A DNA stretch of 64,000 nucleotides from Protopterus annectens (GCF_019279795.1 NC_056744.1:1504157928-1504221927); one strand, 5' to 3'; numbered from the stretch's first letter, positions 30,301-40,641 are shown. A program made the numbers and translations. The notes: generated from the sequence alone by a model not told the origin.

Positions 30301-30308
30301 TATAAAAG
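30301..30308 (+). promoter_or_regulatory. TATA-like box TATAAAAG in the DIRS-B terminal region
   Basis: TATAAAAG preceded by a GC-rich stretch with 'ggtccggcgtcgg'. It faces rightwards, against the coding direction here, but terminal repeats are inverted, so the equivalent box at the other end would drive the minus-strand genes. Inference only. Confidence 0.4.
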
Positions 30309-30517
30309 ATGCAACCAACGCCATTTTCTTCAGTTTTTCTTGCCCCAGATGTCAGGTGCCCCCAAATAGGTAGGCTGAAAAAAATTATGCCAAAAGACAA
30401 ACATGTACTAAAATAAACATTTCCTTCATCTACAAGCAAATACACCACATAGGTTGTATAGAAGTGAGAAGTACAGAAAAGTCCCAGCCAGGAAAAAAGG
30501 GGGATGGATGGTGGGTG

Positions 30518-30645
30518 GGTAACCTGGACTGCAACAGTGAATACACTCGAACATCTACATTTATGGTAGGTACACAACTGTACTATGTTCATCGTGTTTC
30601 ACTGTTGCAGTCATTACACTTGGGTTGAATTCCAAAGCTGAGGTT
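30518..30645. repeat. DIRS-B internal complementary region
   Basis: First half is the reverse complement of the left terminus (30131-30190). The second half ('tgttcatcgtgtttcactg' onward) matches the terminal repeat in direct orientation, as expected for the outer end of the missing right repeat. This is the same plan as in DIRS-A. Confidence 0.7.
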
Positions 30646-30657
30646 GGGTGGCTGGGC

Positions 30658-31267
30658 CTAAATAGGATTAGGAGAGGCTACCAGGCCCTGCAGAACTGCA
30701 GTGGCAAAGCCTTCTCTGGATTTAGAGTAGAGAGGTAAGTGGTAGTGCTTGGTGAAAGTGTGCACTGAACTCCAGGTTGCAGCCTCTAAAATGTTGGTTG
30801 GTACTCCTCTAAGGAAGGCTGCTGCTCTGGTAGAATGTGGCCTAATGCCCTTAGGCACTGACTTGCCATGTTGTGAATAGCAGAAGTGAATGCAGTGTCT
30901 TATCCATTTTGAAATAGTCTGCTTTGAGATAGGTTTTCCTTGTGATCCTGCAGCATAAGCTACAAACAGTTGCTCAGTTTTTCTGAAAGCTTTTGTTTTG
31001 TCCAAGTAGAATCGTAGCTGTCTGTGTATGTCCAAAGCGTGCAGAAGTCTCTCCCCTTTATTCTGGGGATTTGGATAGAATGTTGGCAAATGAATGGTTT
31101 GGTTGAGAGCCACACTGGATACTACCTTTGGTATAAATGTTGGATTTGTCCTTAGAGAGACCCTGTCCTGATGAAAAATTATGAAAGGTTCCACTGCCAA
31201 TAATGCCTGTAACTCTGAGACTCTTCTTGCTGAGGTTATTGCTAGGAGCAGAGCAGTCTTCCATGAT
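30658..31267 (-). pseudogene. DIRS-B tyrosine recombinase, C-terminal part
   Basis: Catalytic domain of the integrase. FIIFHQDRVSLRTNP and SKQTISKWIRHC precede the His-x-x-Arg box IRPHSTRAAAFLRG, followed by ATWSSVHTFTKHYHLPL with the nucleophile tyrosine, so the C-terminal catalytic residues survive. The first-arginine segment (TSARRVSELQ equivalent) is in the adjacent 31264-31200 in another frame. The gene is cut at 31268 by the PLE3 insertion; its N-terminal part is at 35537-36000. Confidence 0.85.
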
Positions 31268-31277
31268 AAGAATTTTA
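31268..31277. repeat. PLE3 target-site duplication, left
   Basis: AAGAATTTTA, identical to 35527-35536. It lies in the DIRS-B recombinase reading frame. Confidence 0.88.
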
Positions 31278-31612
31278 CAAAAGTATGGATATTCCTTTTA
31301 CTGCTTGTTCAGTAAGGTTGAGTCCTCAGGGAAGGGTTTGAGCAGGTGTTGTGAATGTATTGGCTTAACTGCTAAGCAGTCGTGATTTATGAGCTTTTTA
31401 TTAAGGTGTAAGCTGAATGAGTTTGTTTTTCTGATGAAGTTGGTGTGAGACACTGACGAAAAGCCTATTTTTGTTGAGCTTAAAATAAAATTTTAACTTG
31501 CAGTTTTATCAGCATCACTGTGGCTGGAATTGGTGCATCTGCTGAGGTTTATCGTCCTGCAGGCTTCCTTTTTCAAGTTTGGTTTGTTTTGTGGCATTTC
31601 AGTCTTTTTGTG
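31278..31612 (+). repeat. PLE3 left pseudo-LTR
   Basis: Direct repeat of 35190-35526, sharing 'caaaagtatggatattcc', 'gtgaatgtattggctta' and 'ggcttcctttttcaagtt'. Contains the hammerhead-like motif. Confidence 0.9.
31431..31484 (+). ncRNA. hammerhead-like motif, PLE3 left pLTR
   Basis: CTGATGA (31431-31437), A, stem II GTTGGTGT / ACACTGAC with loop GAG (8 pairs, two of them G-U), GAAA (31458-31461). Then AAGC ... GCTT can form a four-base stem III ending in TTA, which gives the permitted U16.1-A17. Stem I (T-rich against AAATAAAA) is weak. This is the most complete hammerhead candidate in the window. One extra A precedes stem II. Confidence 0.5.
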
Positions 31613-31632
31613 GTTGTTGTGGTTTGGGAGCC

Positions 31633-32613
31633 ATGGCTGAAGTACAACCTGAGCCTTTCCCACAGGCAGAAGTGGGAGATTTAACTGTTTTGATCAATCT
31701 GCTCACCCAGAAGGTTGATTCTCTTTCACGACATATGGAAGATTTGGTGGGGTCCTCGCAGCCTTTGTTTGGCAGTGACATTCTCCAGGGGAGGACTCCT
31801 TCTTATAACCTTGCTGGGGCTCAACTTTTCCAGTCGTCAGTTACAGCAACGGATGTTTGTGGTGCGAATGTGATTGGTGAACAACTGCAGAATAGACCAA
31901 CAGGGACTGACTGTAGAGTTTCTGCTGCTTCACCGCATTTGGATACTGGCAGATCGGATGGAGTCGGCATAATAGAAGCAATGGGGATGAGTGATTCATT
32001 GCAAGGCCAGGTATGGTCTAATTTAAACATTTGGTTAAATCGGCCGTTTTTGTTCAACAAAGTATCAGAAGGGAGCCTTAGTCATCCAGGCTCTTTAGGG
32101 GAAGTGAACTTGGCGCACAAATTAAATATGTCTGACCACAAATTAATAAAGATGAGGAAGTTACAGTTGGAAGTAGCTTACTTCGAGGAGTGCCAGCGGT
32201 CCAAAGTGGTTCCCAAGGGGCTCCGATCCTGGCAGTATCCTACAGGATTAGAGGAAGGCTCTGCCTTCCACAAGGATATACTTTTGCTGTTTGACAGACA
32301 TGGCTATGAATTACTTAATTTGATTTGTAAACATTATAAAGAGGCCATCAGTGTATTGTCTGGGGAACTCACTGTGCTGGATGAGGCTGTAAGACATGAT
32401 TCTAACTTTACCAGATATAGATACGATTATGACTGTATTTTCTCCAGCATCGATCAGCAACTGTATAAAATCAATGCTAATAAAATTAGGAAACTTCAGA
32501 GGGACTTGAAGGCTTATAGGGAGGGGGTGGCTTATCCCAAACCACCCAGATCCCAAGGCAATTTTTTATCTCCAGCTGCCTTTTCCTTTGGTCCTAGAAG
32601 GACCAATAGGTAA
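31633..32613 (+). CDS. PLE3 ORF1 protein
   Basis: About 326 residues from an ATG in good context (gccATGG). Leucine-rich N-terminus (DLTVLINLLTQKVDSL), then a helical, acidic/basic C-terminal half with KMRKLQLEVAYFEECQ and IRKLQRDLKAYREGVAYP. The second block aligns with KLQRDITQYENG of PLE1 ORF1, so these are homologous PLE ORF1 proteins. Function is unknown; nucleic-acid binding is inferred. An in-frame T TTT TTA occurs at 32562-32568, but the -1 frame meets a stop at 32595. The frame is intact and may read on past the stop at 32611 in an older form. Confidence 0.65.
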   Translation: MAEVQPEPFPQAEVGDLTVLINLLTQKVDSLSRHMEDLVGSSQPLFGSDILQGRTPSYNLAGAQLFQSSVTATDVCGANVIGEQLQNRPTGTDCRVSAASPHLDTGRSDGVGIIEAMGMSDSLQGQVWSNLNIWLNRPFLFNKVSEGSLSHPGSLGEVNLAHKLNMSDHKLIKMRKLQLEVAYFEECQRSKVVPKGLRSWQYPTGLEEGSAFHKDILLLFDRHGYELLNLICKHYKEAISVLSGELTVLDEAVRHDSNFTRYRYDYDCIFSSIDQQLYKINANKIRKLQRDLKAYREGVAYPKPPRSQGNFLSPAAFSFGPRRTNR

Positions 32614-32659
32614 TCATTTGGGAATGAGGTGGATGCTCCTGGTGGTTCAGTCCAACAGA

Positions 32660-35080
32660 ACCAGACTCGGCACAGTGACCGGTTGTCTTCTCGGAACCAA
32701 CCATCTGATTTAGCACCAGAAGCAGAGGATCAAAATTTTCAGGACAATGCCTCAACCCATCAAACCTCTCCGGGGAGGAGGCAGAGATACAGAACCAGGA
32801 AGAGGAATTAGGTTCGCCCGTCTTTCCTACAGTATTCCCGGTAATGAGTCCGTGTCAGATTGTTACCAATACTGGAAAGGACTTTAAGATTTACAACTAT
32901 TCAGGGTTTGTTTTTACCCCAACGTTGGTGGATCTCCTGGCTAAGGGTTTGACATTTGTACCCAGTAGGATGGCAGATGTGGCCTATACCTTGACTGACC
33001 TCAAGCTTTTTATCAGAAAGCTTAATTTACAGCTTATTTTTGGTGATCAGGTCATGATGCCAAAGGATTTTCACATTCCAAGTACATTTAATCCCCCTTT
33101 ACATCATTCTCTTTGTCTTTTTGAACGACTGAGTGACTTAGACATTCGTCACTTATTGAAATGTAAACAAATTGTCCCTTATAATATCAATAAAGATGAG
33201 AAGTGTCTTTTAGAATTGTTAACAATCCTTCTGTGAGGGCTATGCAGCCAGACAAGGTGGGAGGACTGGTAGTGATGGAAGTAGATTACATTCAGAGAAT
33301 GGAAAATATTCTGGCATCTGAAACCTATTGGGAGGTTTCGAAAAATCAGTGTGTGACCAGGGTCTGTACTTATTTCAATGACATGTTCATTAATGGAGTC
33401 ATTAATGTGGAAGTTTTTAACTATATCTGTACCCCTAACCCCAGGATACCTGTCCTGTTGGCAATCCGAAGATTCATAAGAATGTACATGACCTCCCCAT
33501 GCGCCAATTGGTGAGTGCAAGGGGCAGTGTGACTTACGCTGGGGCAAAGGTGGTGGACACGACTTTGAAGAAGTATGTGTCCAGTGAGTCCCACATTTCT
33601 AAAGACCTCTGGTCATTTCTTGAGAGGGTTAATCGTACTCCTTGCACAGGGGAGAGTAATTTCTTGACAATCGATGTTATTGATTTGTACTCCACCATCC
33701 CTCATTCCATAGCGTTAGAATGGATTGAAGCTATCATGACCATTAAACAGGCACCTGTTGGAGACATTCTGATGGTGAGGGAGTTATTGGACATCATTCT
33801 GACCTGCAATTTTTTCTCCTTTAACAACCGTTGGTTCCACCAATTAATAGGGGTCCCTATGGGGTCTCCTTGTGGGACCAGCGTTGCCAATTTGGTGATG
33901 ACTTACTGGGAGAGAGAGTTTGTTTTCCCTAATTCTATCATTCAAGAGAAAACCCTGCTTTACACTAGATTCTTGGATGATATTTTTATCATCCTATAGG
34001 GGGAGATGGAAGCGGCTGAGACACTGTTAGATAGTTTTAATAACTCCACCAGTTTTTTGAAATTTACATTCAATTTTTTCCAAGAAGAGGATCTCTTACT
34101 TAGATGTGGAGTTATTTAAGGATATCCCTCTAGGCTGTTTTACTGCCAAAATTCATCGTAAAGTAACTTTTTCTAACAGTTATTTACATTTTGAGAGCAG
34201 TCACCCCTTCCATCAGAAGAGGTCGATAGTAAAGGGGCAGTTGGTGAGGGTGGCGAGGATGGTGTCTAAGTTCAGCAACTTCCTTGAAGAATGTGAGTTT
34301 ATTTGTGGCCTTTTTTTGAACAGGGGATACCCGGACCATCTCATATCAGAATTGGTCAAGGAAGTTTGCGGTAAGAGGAAGAATGGGTTCTACGTACCAA
34401 TTTTGGGCAATAATGTAGCACCTCAGAACCCCAAACCATCCCATATGCAAGCCCATGAGAATTACCTTTGCAGTTTTATTACAACTTTCAGTGTTGATGC
34501 AGGGGACATTTCCTCCATCATAAAGAAAAATTGGAGTATTTTACAATTAGACATGCAAGGTAACTCACGGTTTGAGATTACACCCAAGGTGGTGTTTAGG
34601 AGGGGGTTGAATCTGAAGAGTATTCTACAGATGAAATCGAACCATGCCCCAGTTAAGGGGATGTACAAATGCAATATGTGTAAATACTGTAGGTTTATTA
34701 AAGCAGGGACCTTTTTTAGTATTGGGGAGACCAAATACACCATCAGAGGTAGATTTAACTGTGCCAGTTCACATGTGGTATATTTGGCTAGGTGCTCTTC
34801 ATGACCGGTGTTTTATATAGGAAAAACTGACAGAAAACTTCAGGAATGCCTTTATGAACACCTTTATGCCATCAAAAAAGAGAAGATGGAGAATGCGCTT
34901 GCCAGGCATGTTAAGGAATACCTAGGTCATGAATTTACTTTTTCAGTGATTGATCAGGTAGTTCCTTCCAATAGGGGGGGGGTCCAGATACGTTACTTTT
35001 AGAACAAAAGGAATTAATTTGGCAGCTAAAACTAGAAGCTTATCATTATCCAGGGTTAAATGAAATGTTATCCATTTCTT
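32660..35080 (+). pseudogene. PLE3 ORF2, reverse transcriptase and GIY-YIG endonuclease
   Basis: Pieces in order: NTGKDFKIYNYSGFVFTP (32870-32920), LKLFIRKLNLQLIF, QPDKVGGLVVMEVDY (ADKGGG equivalent), LTIDVIDLYSTIPHS (motif 3, 33665-33705), GVPMGSPCGTSVANLVM (motif 4), YTRFLDDIFII (33965-33995, catalytic), then stop at 33997. After that come RKVTFSNSYLHFESSHPF, CNMCKYCRF (cysteine cluster), HVVYLARCSS, a stop, FYIGKTDRKLQECLYEHLY (endonuclease, 34810-34870) and VVPSNRGG. Frames change near 33230, 33500 and 34090, and in a G-run near 34973. Clearly dead but all domains remain. Confidence 0.88.
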
Positions 35081-35189
35081 GTATTTTAAAATTAAGAGGA
35101 TTGGTTAGGTAATTTTATTGTATTTATTTTTGTAGATTGTATCTATTTTAATTTTTTCATTTATTTTTTATCCATTTCAGCATGACTTA

Positions 35190-35526
35190 CAAAAGTATGG
35201 ATATTCCTTTTACTGCTTGTTCAGTAAGGTTGAGTCCTCAGGGAAGGGTTTGAGCAGGTGTTGTGAATGTATTGGCTTAATTGCTAAGTAGTCATGTGAT
35301 TTATGAGCTTTTTATTAAGGTGTAAGCTGAATGTGGTGTTTGTTTTTCTGATGAAGTTGGTGTGGGACACTGATGTAAAGCCTATTTCTGTTGAGCTTAA
35401 AATAAAATTTTAACTTGCAGTTTATCAGCATCACTGTGTCTGGAATTGGTGCATCTGATGAGGTTTATCATCCTGCAGGCTTCCTTTTTCAAGTTTGTTT
35501 TGTTTTGTGTCATTTCAGTCTTTTTG
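35190..35526 (+). repeat. PLE3 right pseudo-LTR
   Basis: Direct repeat of the left pLTR with about 5% differences, ending at the right target duplication. Confidence 0.9.
35348..35400 (+). ncRNA. hammerhead-like motif, PLE3 right pLTR
   Basis: CTGATGA, A, GTTGGTGT / ACACTGAT with loop GGG. The C-to-T change at the stem base is tolerated as G-U, but GAAA has become GTAAA, so this copy looks inactive. Confidence 0.4.
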
Positions 35527-35536
35527 AAGAATTTTA
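35527..35536. repeat. PLE3 target-site duplication, right
   Basis: AAGAATTTTA, as at 31268-31277; the recombinase coding sequence resumes immediately after. Confidence 0.88.
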
Positions 35537-36000
35537 TATCAGCTGTATTGGCTGGCTCAAAAGGAGGCAGTGTGAGTTTTTCTAAAACAAAGTTGAGGTC
35601 CCAAGTAGGTGTTGGCACTCTCCTTGGGGGTCTTATGTTTTTGCCCCTCTGAGAAACTGTCTTAGTAGTGGATGAGAGAAAATAGGAGGTTCCATATTGT
35701 AATGAGCTGAAATGGCAGAGGCATGGATCTTAATTGATGAGAAGGATAGACCTTTGTCCAGCATCTAAGTTAGGTATTGTAAAATCTGAGGTATATTTGG
35801 AACAAGTGACTCGAGTCCTTGTGCCTGGTTCCAAGCACAGAATCTCTTCCATTTTTCTGCATACGATTTCCTAGTGCTGGGCCTCCTGGCTTCTAAAATA
35901 TGACATCCATAACAGCTTTAGAGAGAGGTGTGGTCTGAGTGGCTATATTATCTGCCATGCTGCCAGATTTAAGGTTCTGAGTTGACTGTGCAGAATCTGA
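35537..36000 (-). pseudogene. DIRS-B tyrosine recombinase, N-terminal part
   Basis: Minus strand, read from right to left in more than one frame: RKSYAEKWKRFCAWNQ, LSFSSIKIHASAISAHYN (core-binding domain) and PTPTWDLNFVLEKLTLPPFE, which leads into the catalytic half beyond PLE3. Several stops. Joining this to 31267-30658 restores the order of the domain, which is what shows PLE3 inserted into a pre-existing gene. Confidence 0.75.
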
Positions 36001-37699
36001 TTGTTTTGTTGAGTCAGAAGATGAGGAATTTGAGGTAAAGGCCAGGCTGGGCCTTGAGACAAGGCCAGTCTGGGGCAATCAGGATAATTTTTGGCTTCTC
36101 TTGTCTGACTTTTAGGAGTACCTTGGGAAGAAGAGGCAGTGGGGGAAAGGCATAAACTGTCAGGGTTTTCCAGCTGAATGACAGAGCATCCACTTTCCAT
36201 GGTTGTGAATGATAAGTTCTTGTGCAGAATCTCTGTAGTTGGCAGTTGTGCGGGGAGGCAAAAAGATCTATGTCTGGACGTCCTCATTTCCTTGTTATCA
36301 TGCTGAAGACCTGTGGATTTAGTTTCCATTCATGAGGATCCATGAGATTTCTGCTTAGTTCGTCTGCCAGTGTATTTTTCATTCCTGGCAGGAATTGTGC
36401 CTGCAGATGTACTTGATAGGTCAGTGCTGTGTTCCACAAAGTCATGGCTTGCCTGCAGAGGGGGTAGGAATGTGTGCCCCCTTGCTTGTTTATGTACCCC
36501 ATTACTGTGGTGTTGTCCGTCTTTAGTAATGGCTGTCCTGGATGTAGTAGATCCTTGAAGGCTGTCAGGGCATTCTGTACAGCTAGCATCTCTTTTTGAT
36601 TGATGTGAAGATGCATTTGTTCCTTGGGCCATGTGCCTGAATACATTTTCCTGCCATGTGTGCCCCCCAGGCATAATCCGATGCATCTGTTGTTATTGTC
36701 TGCCTGGCTGTGGGTAAGGTAAAAGGCTGTCTCTTGCAGACAGGGAATTAGAGTTATTATTGTTTCCAGGCTGTGGCAATGTTGAGTCCAAACACTTTTT
36801 AGATACCATTGTAATTTCCTCATATGCAGTCTTGCATATGGTATTAGTAGAATGCAGGATGCCATGAAGCCCAGGGCCTGCAGAATTTTTCTTGCAGGTA
36901 GCTGGGTCTTTGTTGCCATCATTTGAAAGTAATGAGTCAGTTGCTTTTGCTTGTCTGGCATGAGATAAGTCATCTGGGCAGTTGTATTTAAGCTTGCACC
37001 CAGGAATATTATCTCTTGAGAGGGCACTAGTTTTGATTTCTTTTCGTTTACGGTGTACCCTAGGCAAATCAGTAATCTTTTTACAAACGCCAGATGCTTT
37101 AGTAGAATGCCCTTGCTCTCTGCTTGAATAAGGCAGTCGTCCAAGTAGGGATATATTTGAATTCCTTTTTGTCTGCAAAATGCAATTACTGGTGCCAGGC
37201 ATTTTGTGAATACCCTGGGTGCAGTAGATAAGCCAAAGGACAGTGCAGAGAATTGGTAATGCATTGAGCCAGCTATGAATCTGAGGTATCTTCTGCAAGA
37301 CTGTCTGACTGGGACATGCAGGTATGCCTCCTTGAGGTCCAAACTAACTAGCCAAGCCTTCTTGCCCAGCATGGGTAGAAGTTGCGGCAGTGTTAACATT
37401 CTGAATTTTGGAACATTCAGGAAAGTATTTAGGATTGACAGGTCCAGTATTGGTCTCCAGGCTTTTTCCTTTCTGGGTACCAGGAAAAGTCTTGAGTAAA
37501 ATCCTTGTCCCTGTTCTTGTTGTGGTGCTCTTTGAATAGCTCTCATGTCCATGAGAGCAGAAATTTGTTTTGTGCCTCCGCCCATTGATTTTGTGGCAGG
37601 TCCGGCATACCTTTTGATTTTGGAAGGTGGTGAAAGTGGAACCTGCAACCCTGAGAAACAATATTTAGTACACATTTGTCCTGGGTGATCAAGAGCCAA
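36001..37699 (-). pseudogene. DIRS-B reverse transcriptase / RNase H
   Basis: The 471-residue open segment (37699-36284) is the best preserved long frame in the window. RT motifs: FYSRLFLVPRK and WRPILDLSILN, VSLDLKEAYLHVPV (first catalytic Asp), FSALSFGLSTAPRVF, YPYLDDCLIQA (catalytic YLDD), FLGASL. RNase H: CIGLCLGG, INQKEMLAVQNAL, LKTDNTTVMGYINKQGG, LADELSR. It ends at a stop at 36284; the DIRS C-terminal extension (DIDLFASPHN, KIILIAPDWP) continues to about 36010 in other frames. The first RNase H Asp region is degraded (ADNNNRCIG). Probably recently active, now truncated. Confidence 0.9.
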
Positions 37700-37774
37700 T
37701 TTTGTGAGAAAAGTGCTAGGTTTCCCCCTAAGGGTGCTACCAAAAGGTATGAGCTTGGCATTTGTAGGGGGAAG

Positions 37775-37983
37775 TCATTGGGACCGTTTCCTATAAGGTT
37801 GTGATTTGTCTTCTCCTCCTTTGGGGGCTGAAGCACCCCATTGTTTAGGTCTGTATGAGCCTTGGGGCTGAGATCTGCCTCTTGGGCATCTGTATCTGCC
37901 TCGTTGTGGCCTGTCTGACCAATTTTTTGAAGGCCAGTTTCTACTAAACCTAGGTAGTTGTACCTGTAAGAAATCCTTTACTG
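37775..37983 (-). pseudogene. DIRS-B gag, C-terminal fragment
   Basis: Basic, Gly/Ser/Arg/Gln-rich tail (DRPQRGRYRCPRGRSQ) ending at 37775, the expected character and position for the nucleic-acid-binding end of a DIRS gag just before the RT. The upstream part is lost in the N gap. A longer apparent frame running through the gap joins unrelated sequence and should be ignored. Confidence 0.6.
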
Positions 37984-38483
37984 NNNNNNNNNNNNNNNNN
38001 NNNNNNNNNNNNNNNNNNNNNNNNNNNNNNNNNNNNNNNNNNNNNNNNNNNNNNNNNNNNNNNNNNNNNNNNNNNNNNNNNNNNNNNNNNNNNNNNNNNN
38101 NNNNNNNNNNNNNNNNNNNNNNNNNNNNNNNNNNNNNNNNNNNNNNNNNNNNNNNNNNNNNNNNNNNNNNNNNNNNNNNNNNNNNNNNNNNNNNNNNNNN
38201 NNNNNNNNNNNNNNNNNNNNNNNNNNNNNNNNNNNNNNNNNNNNNNNNNNNNNNNNNNNNNNNNNNNNNNNNNNNNNNNNNNNNNNNNNNNNNNNNNNNN
38301 NNNNNNNNNNNNNNNNNNNNNNNNNNNNNNNNNNNNNNNNNNNNNNNNNNNNNNNNNNNNNNNNNNNNNNNNNNNNNNNNNNNNNNNNNNNNNNNNNNNN
38401 NNNNNNNNNNNNNNNNNNNNNNNNNNNNNNNNNNNNNNNNNNNNNNNNNNNNNNNNNNNNNNNNNNNNNNNNNNNNNNNNNNN
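37984..38483. other. assembly gap, 500 N
   Basis: Exactly 500 N, so the size is a placeholder. It separates DIRS-B from PLE4; the missing DIRS-B 5' end and the right part of PLE2 should lie in it or elsewhere. Confidence 0.99.
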
Positions 38484-39999
38484 GGTTTTTGGAGTGCTAA
38501 CCTTATTTTTGTTACAACTGACATCCAAGATTATTTTCTAGCATTCTAAAGAGGATGGCCTTGATAGATTTAATAGGGAGTATTTCCAGGATAAGTTGGC
38601 CTTGGGCAGCGGATGTCATTCTATGTTGATGGAATTCATGGACATTAGTGTTGGACCGCATAATTACATTTTTTTCGAGGGGAATATTACAAACAGAAAA
38701 CTTCAAGCGTGGCTTTGGGGCGACATGTATGTGCCCCTATATACGCATCCAATTTGGTCCTGTTAGACTGGGAAATGGAATTTGTACATGCTAAATACTG
38801 GTTGGATGTCACAAATAAGTATGTCAGATATTTGGATGATATATTTATTTTATGGGAAGGTAGTGAAGAGAACTTATTGTTGTTCATGAAATACATAAAT
38901 GAAACTACTGAGTATCTCAAATTTACACATCATTATGAATGCATCGCCGGTATCAACTATTTGGATGTATAAGCATTTATAGCAAAGATGAATCCTTCCA
39001 GTCTCGTATTTACAGAAAGGACACGTTTAATGTGAACGGTTGTTACATTTAGTAGTGCCCATTCTGGTTACGAAGAGGGGCAATCATCAGGGCAGTGAAA
39101 AGTATTAGAGCTGCTCGCATGACATCAGAGAGGGATTCTATGATTCAAGAGATGTCATACATTAGCAAACTATTCTTAGATAAAAATTACCCTGCCAAAA
39201 TGGTGAAGGACATTACCACATATGTTATTAAGGAATGGGGACACAAATACAAACCCCTATTGGGGATTGGTTATGTCAATAATCATGAAAGTAGAGGCAG
39301 TGACAACGGTAATGAAAGAGTGGATGTGCCAAAAGAATATACCAAGGCATGCATAATAAAATATGGTAGACATACTAATGAAGTGAAGGATATAATTAGT
39401 ACAAATTGGAATATTTTGACAAGTGATATGTCGATTAAGAACAAAGTGACATCTAGACCACATTTTGTCCATAAGACTGGCAATAATTTAAAAAGAATTA
39501 TTGAAATCAAATCTAAATATAACAAATGGTGCTGTGGAAAATATTAAGGACAGGCACGAAGAAATGTGGTCAATGCAATTTTTGCCAATATATTTTGGAC
39601 AAATCTAACATTGAATTAAAGAATAGTTTAAAAAGTAAGGTATGGTTTTGTAATGGGAATTGTTTAACTAAACATATAGTATACTTGGGCGTCTGTCAGA
39701 CCTGCATGAGTTTTTATGTGGGTAAGACAGACCGATGCCTAAAGAATAGGATTTACGACCACACCTATTGCATAAGGAGATGTGACATCAATAATGCCTT
39801 GTCAAGACATTTGATGGAAAATCCACAATGCAAGGTGTTTAAATTTGGAATCTTGGAAGTGGTTGTCCCAAACCCCAGAGGCGGCAATATCAAAGCTACA
39901 GTAGGAGAAAAGGAAATTAGATGGCAGATCCGGTTGGATGCAAGTTCCCCTCCTGGTCTGAATGAGGTTATTCCTACCAAACCCCTAGTTAGAACTTAG
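38484..39999 (+). pseudogene. PLE4 ORF2, RT C-terminus and endonuclease
   Basis: YVRYLDDIFILWEGS (38820-38865, catalytic), TTEYLKFTHHYE, NYLDV, KDTF, then MTSERDSMIQEMSYISKLFLDKN (39120-39185), CGQCNFCQYILDKS (39563-39605), TCMSFYVGKTDRCLKNRIYDH (endonuclease) and KEIRWQIRLDASSPPG. At least six frame changes fall before 39130, then one near 39530. After 39130 the sequence aligns cleanly with PLE1. Motif 4 is recognisable only as GRHVCAPIYASNLVLL with inserted bases. Confidence 0.85.
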
Positions 40000-40609
40000 T
40001 ACAAAGGGTTTGGAATATTATACATTTGGATGGTTTAGAATTTAACATTTTCCATTTATACTTCTTTCATTCACTTTTTTGTATGCCTATGGGGTTGGAA
40101 CATGTAAATATGGTATAGGGTATGATTGGTAATGTTTGTACATTTAGTCATGACATGGCAATGTTCGACATTTTATCAAGACGCTAACAGGCATTGTATA
40201 GAGGTATATACATATACCTTTTTTTATCTAGTTATGTAGGTCATCAGACCCGATATATATGGTTTTTATTATTAGGTGGTAGACATTGTTCAGTAGATTT
40301 AACAGTTTGCAGGGTTTAGATATATTTCATAGGTATTGTGTACATAGATTTCTGCACACTCTGCAAGGCTTTTTTAATCATAGTGTACTGTATACACATT
40401 TTATTCATATTTTGTCAATGTATATATTTTTGTACCTAGAGGTTAGCTGAATGAAATGACATTTAAATTTTAATCTTACATTATTCATTATTATGCTGTC
40501 ACATTACGTTTTTGGGCATAAGGATTTGAAAAAATACTTAATTGAATAATTAATGTAAAAAGGCGGGCTTTTTATGTATATAATGTGATGAATTTTAGCA
40601 ATTGATGTT

Positions 40610-40641
40610 CTGATGAAGGCAGTTGTTGTACTGAAGAAAGC
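40610..40641 (+). ncRNA. hammerhead-like motif, PLE4
   Basis: CTGATGA (40610-40616), CAGT / ACTG stem with a changed loop, GAAA (40636-40639), then GCGCTC. Position 17 is C here, against U in PLE1, and both are permitted. Confidence 0.4.

Larger units (their letters stand above)
31278..35526 (+). mobile_element. PLE3, Penelope-like element with direct pLTRs
   Basis: Flanked by a 10-bp target duplication and by direct repeats of about 335 bases (31278-31612 and 35190-35526). It carries ORF1 (31633-32613) and a much broken RT-endonuclease ORF2 (32660-35080). No inverted arm is present, unlike PLE1, PLE2 and PLE5. It interrupts the DIRS-B recombinase. Confidence 0.9.
30131..37983 (-). mobile_element. 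DIRS-B, DIRS1-like retrotransposon, 5' end lost in gap
   Basis: Minus-strand gag C-terminus (to 37775), RT/RNase H (37699-36284), recombinase (about 36000-35537 and 31267-30658), an internal complementary region (30518-30645) and a left terminal repeat (30131-30262). It sits inside PLE2 and is itself interrupted by PLE3. The right terminal repeat is not visible and would lie in or beyond the N gap. Confidence 0.85.

Noticed and set aside
37775..38524. A 249-codon frame spanning the N gap
   Set aside because: It joins DIRS-B gag to antisense PLE4 sequence through unknown bases; the N-terminal residues are antisense of RT motif 3.
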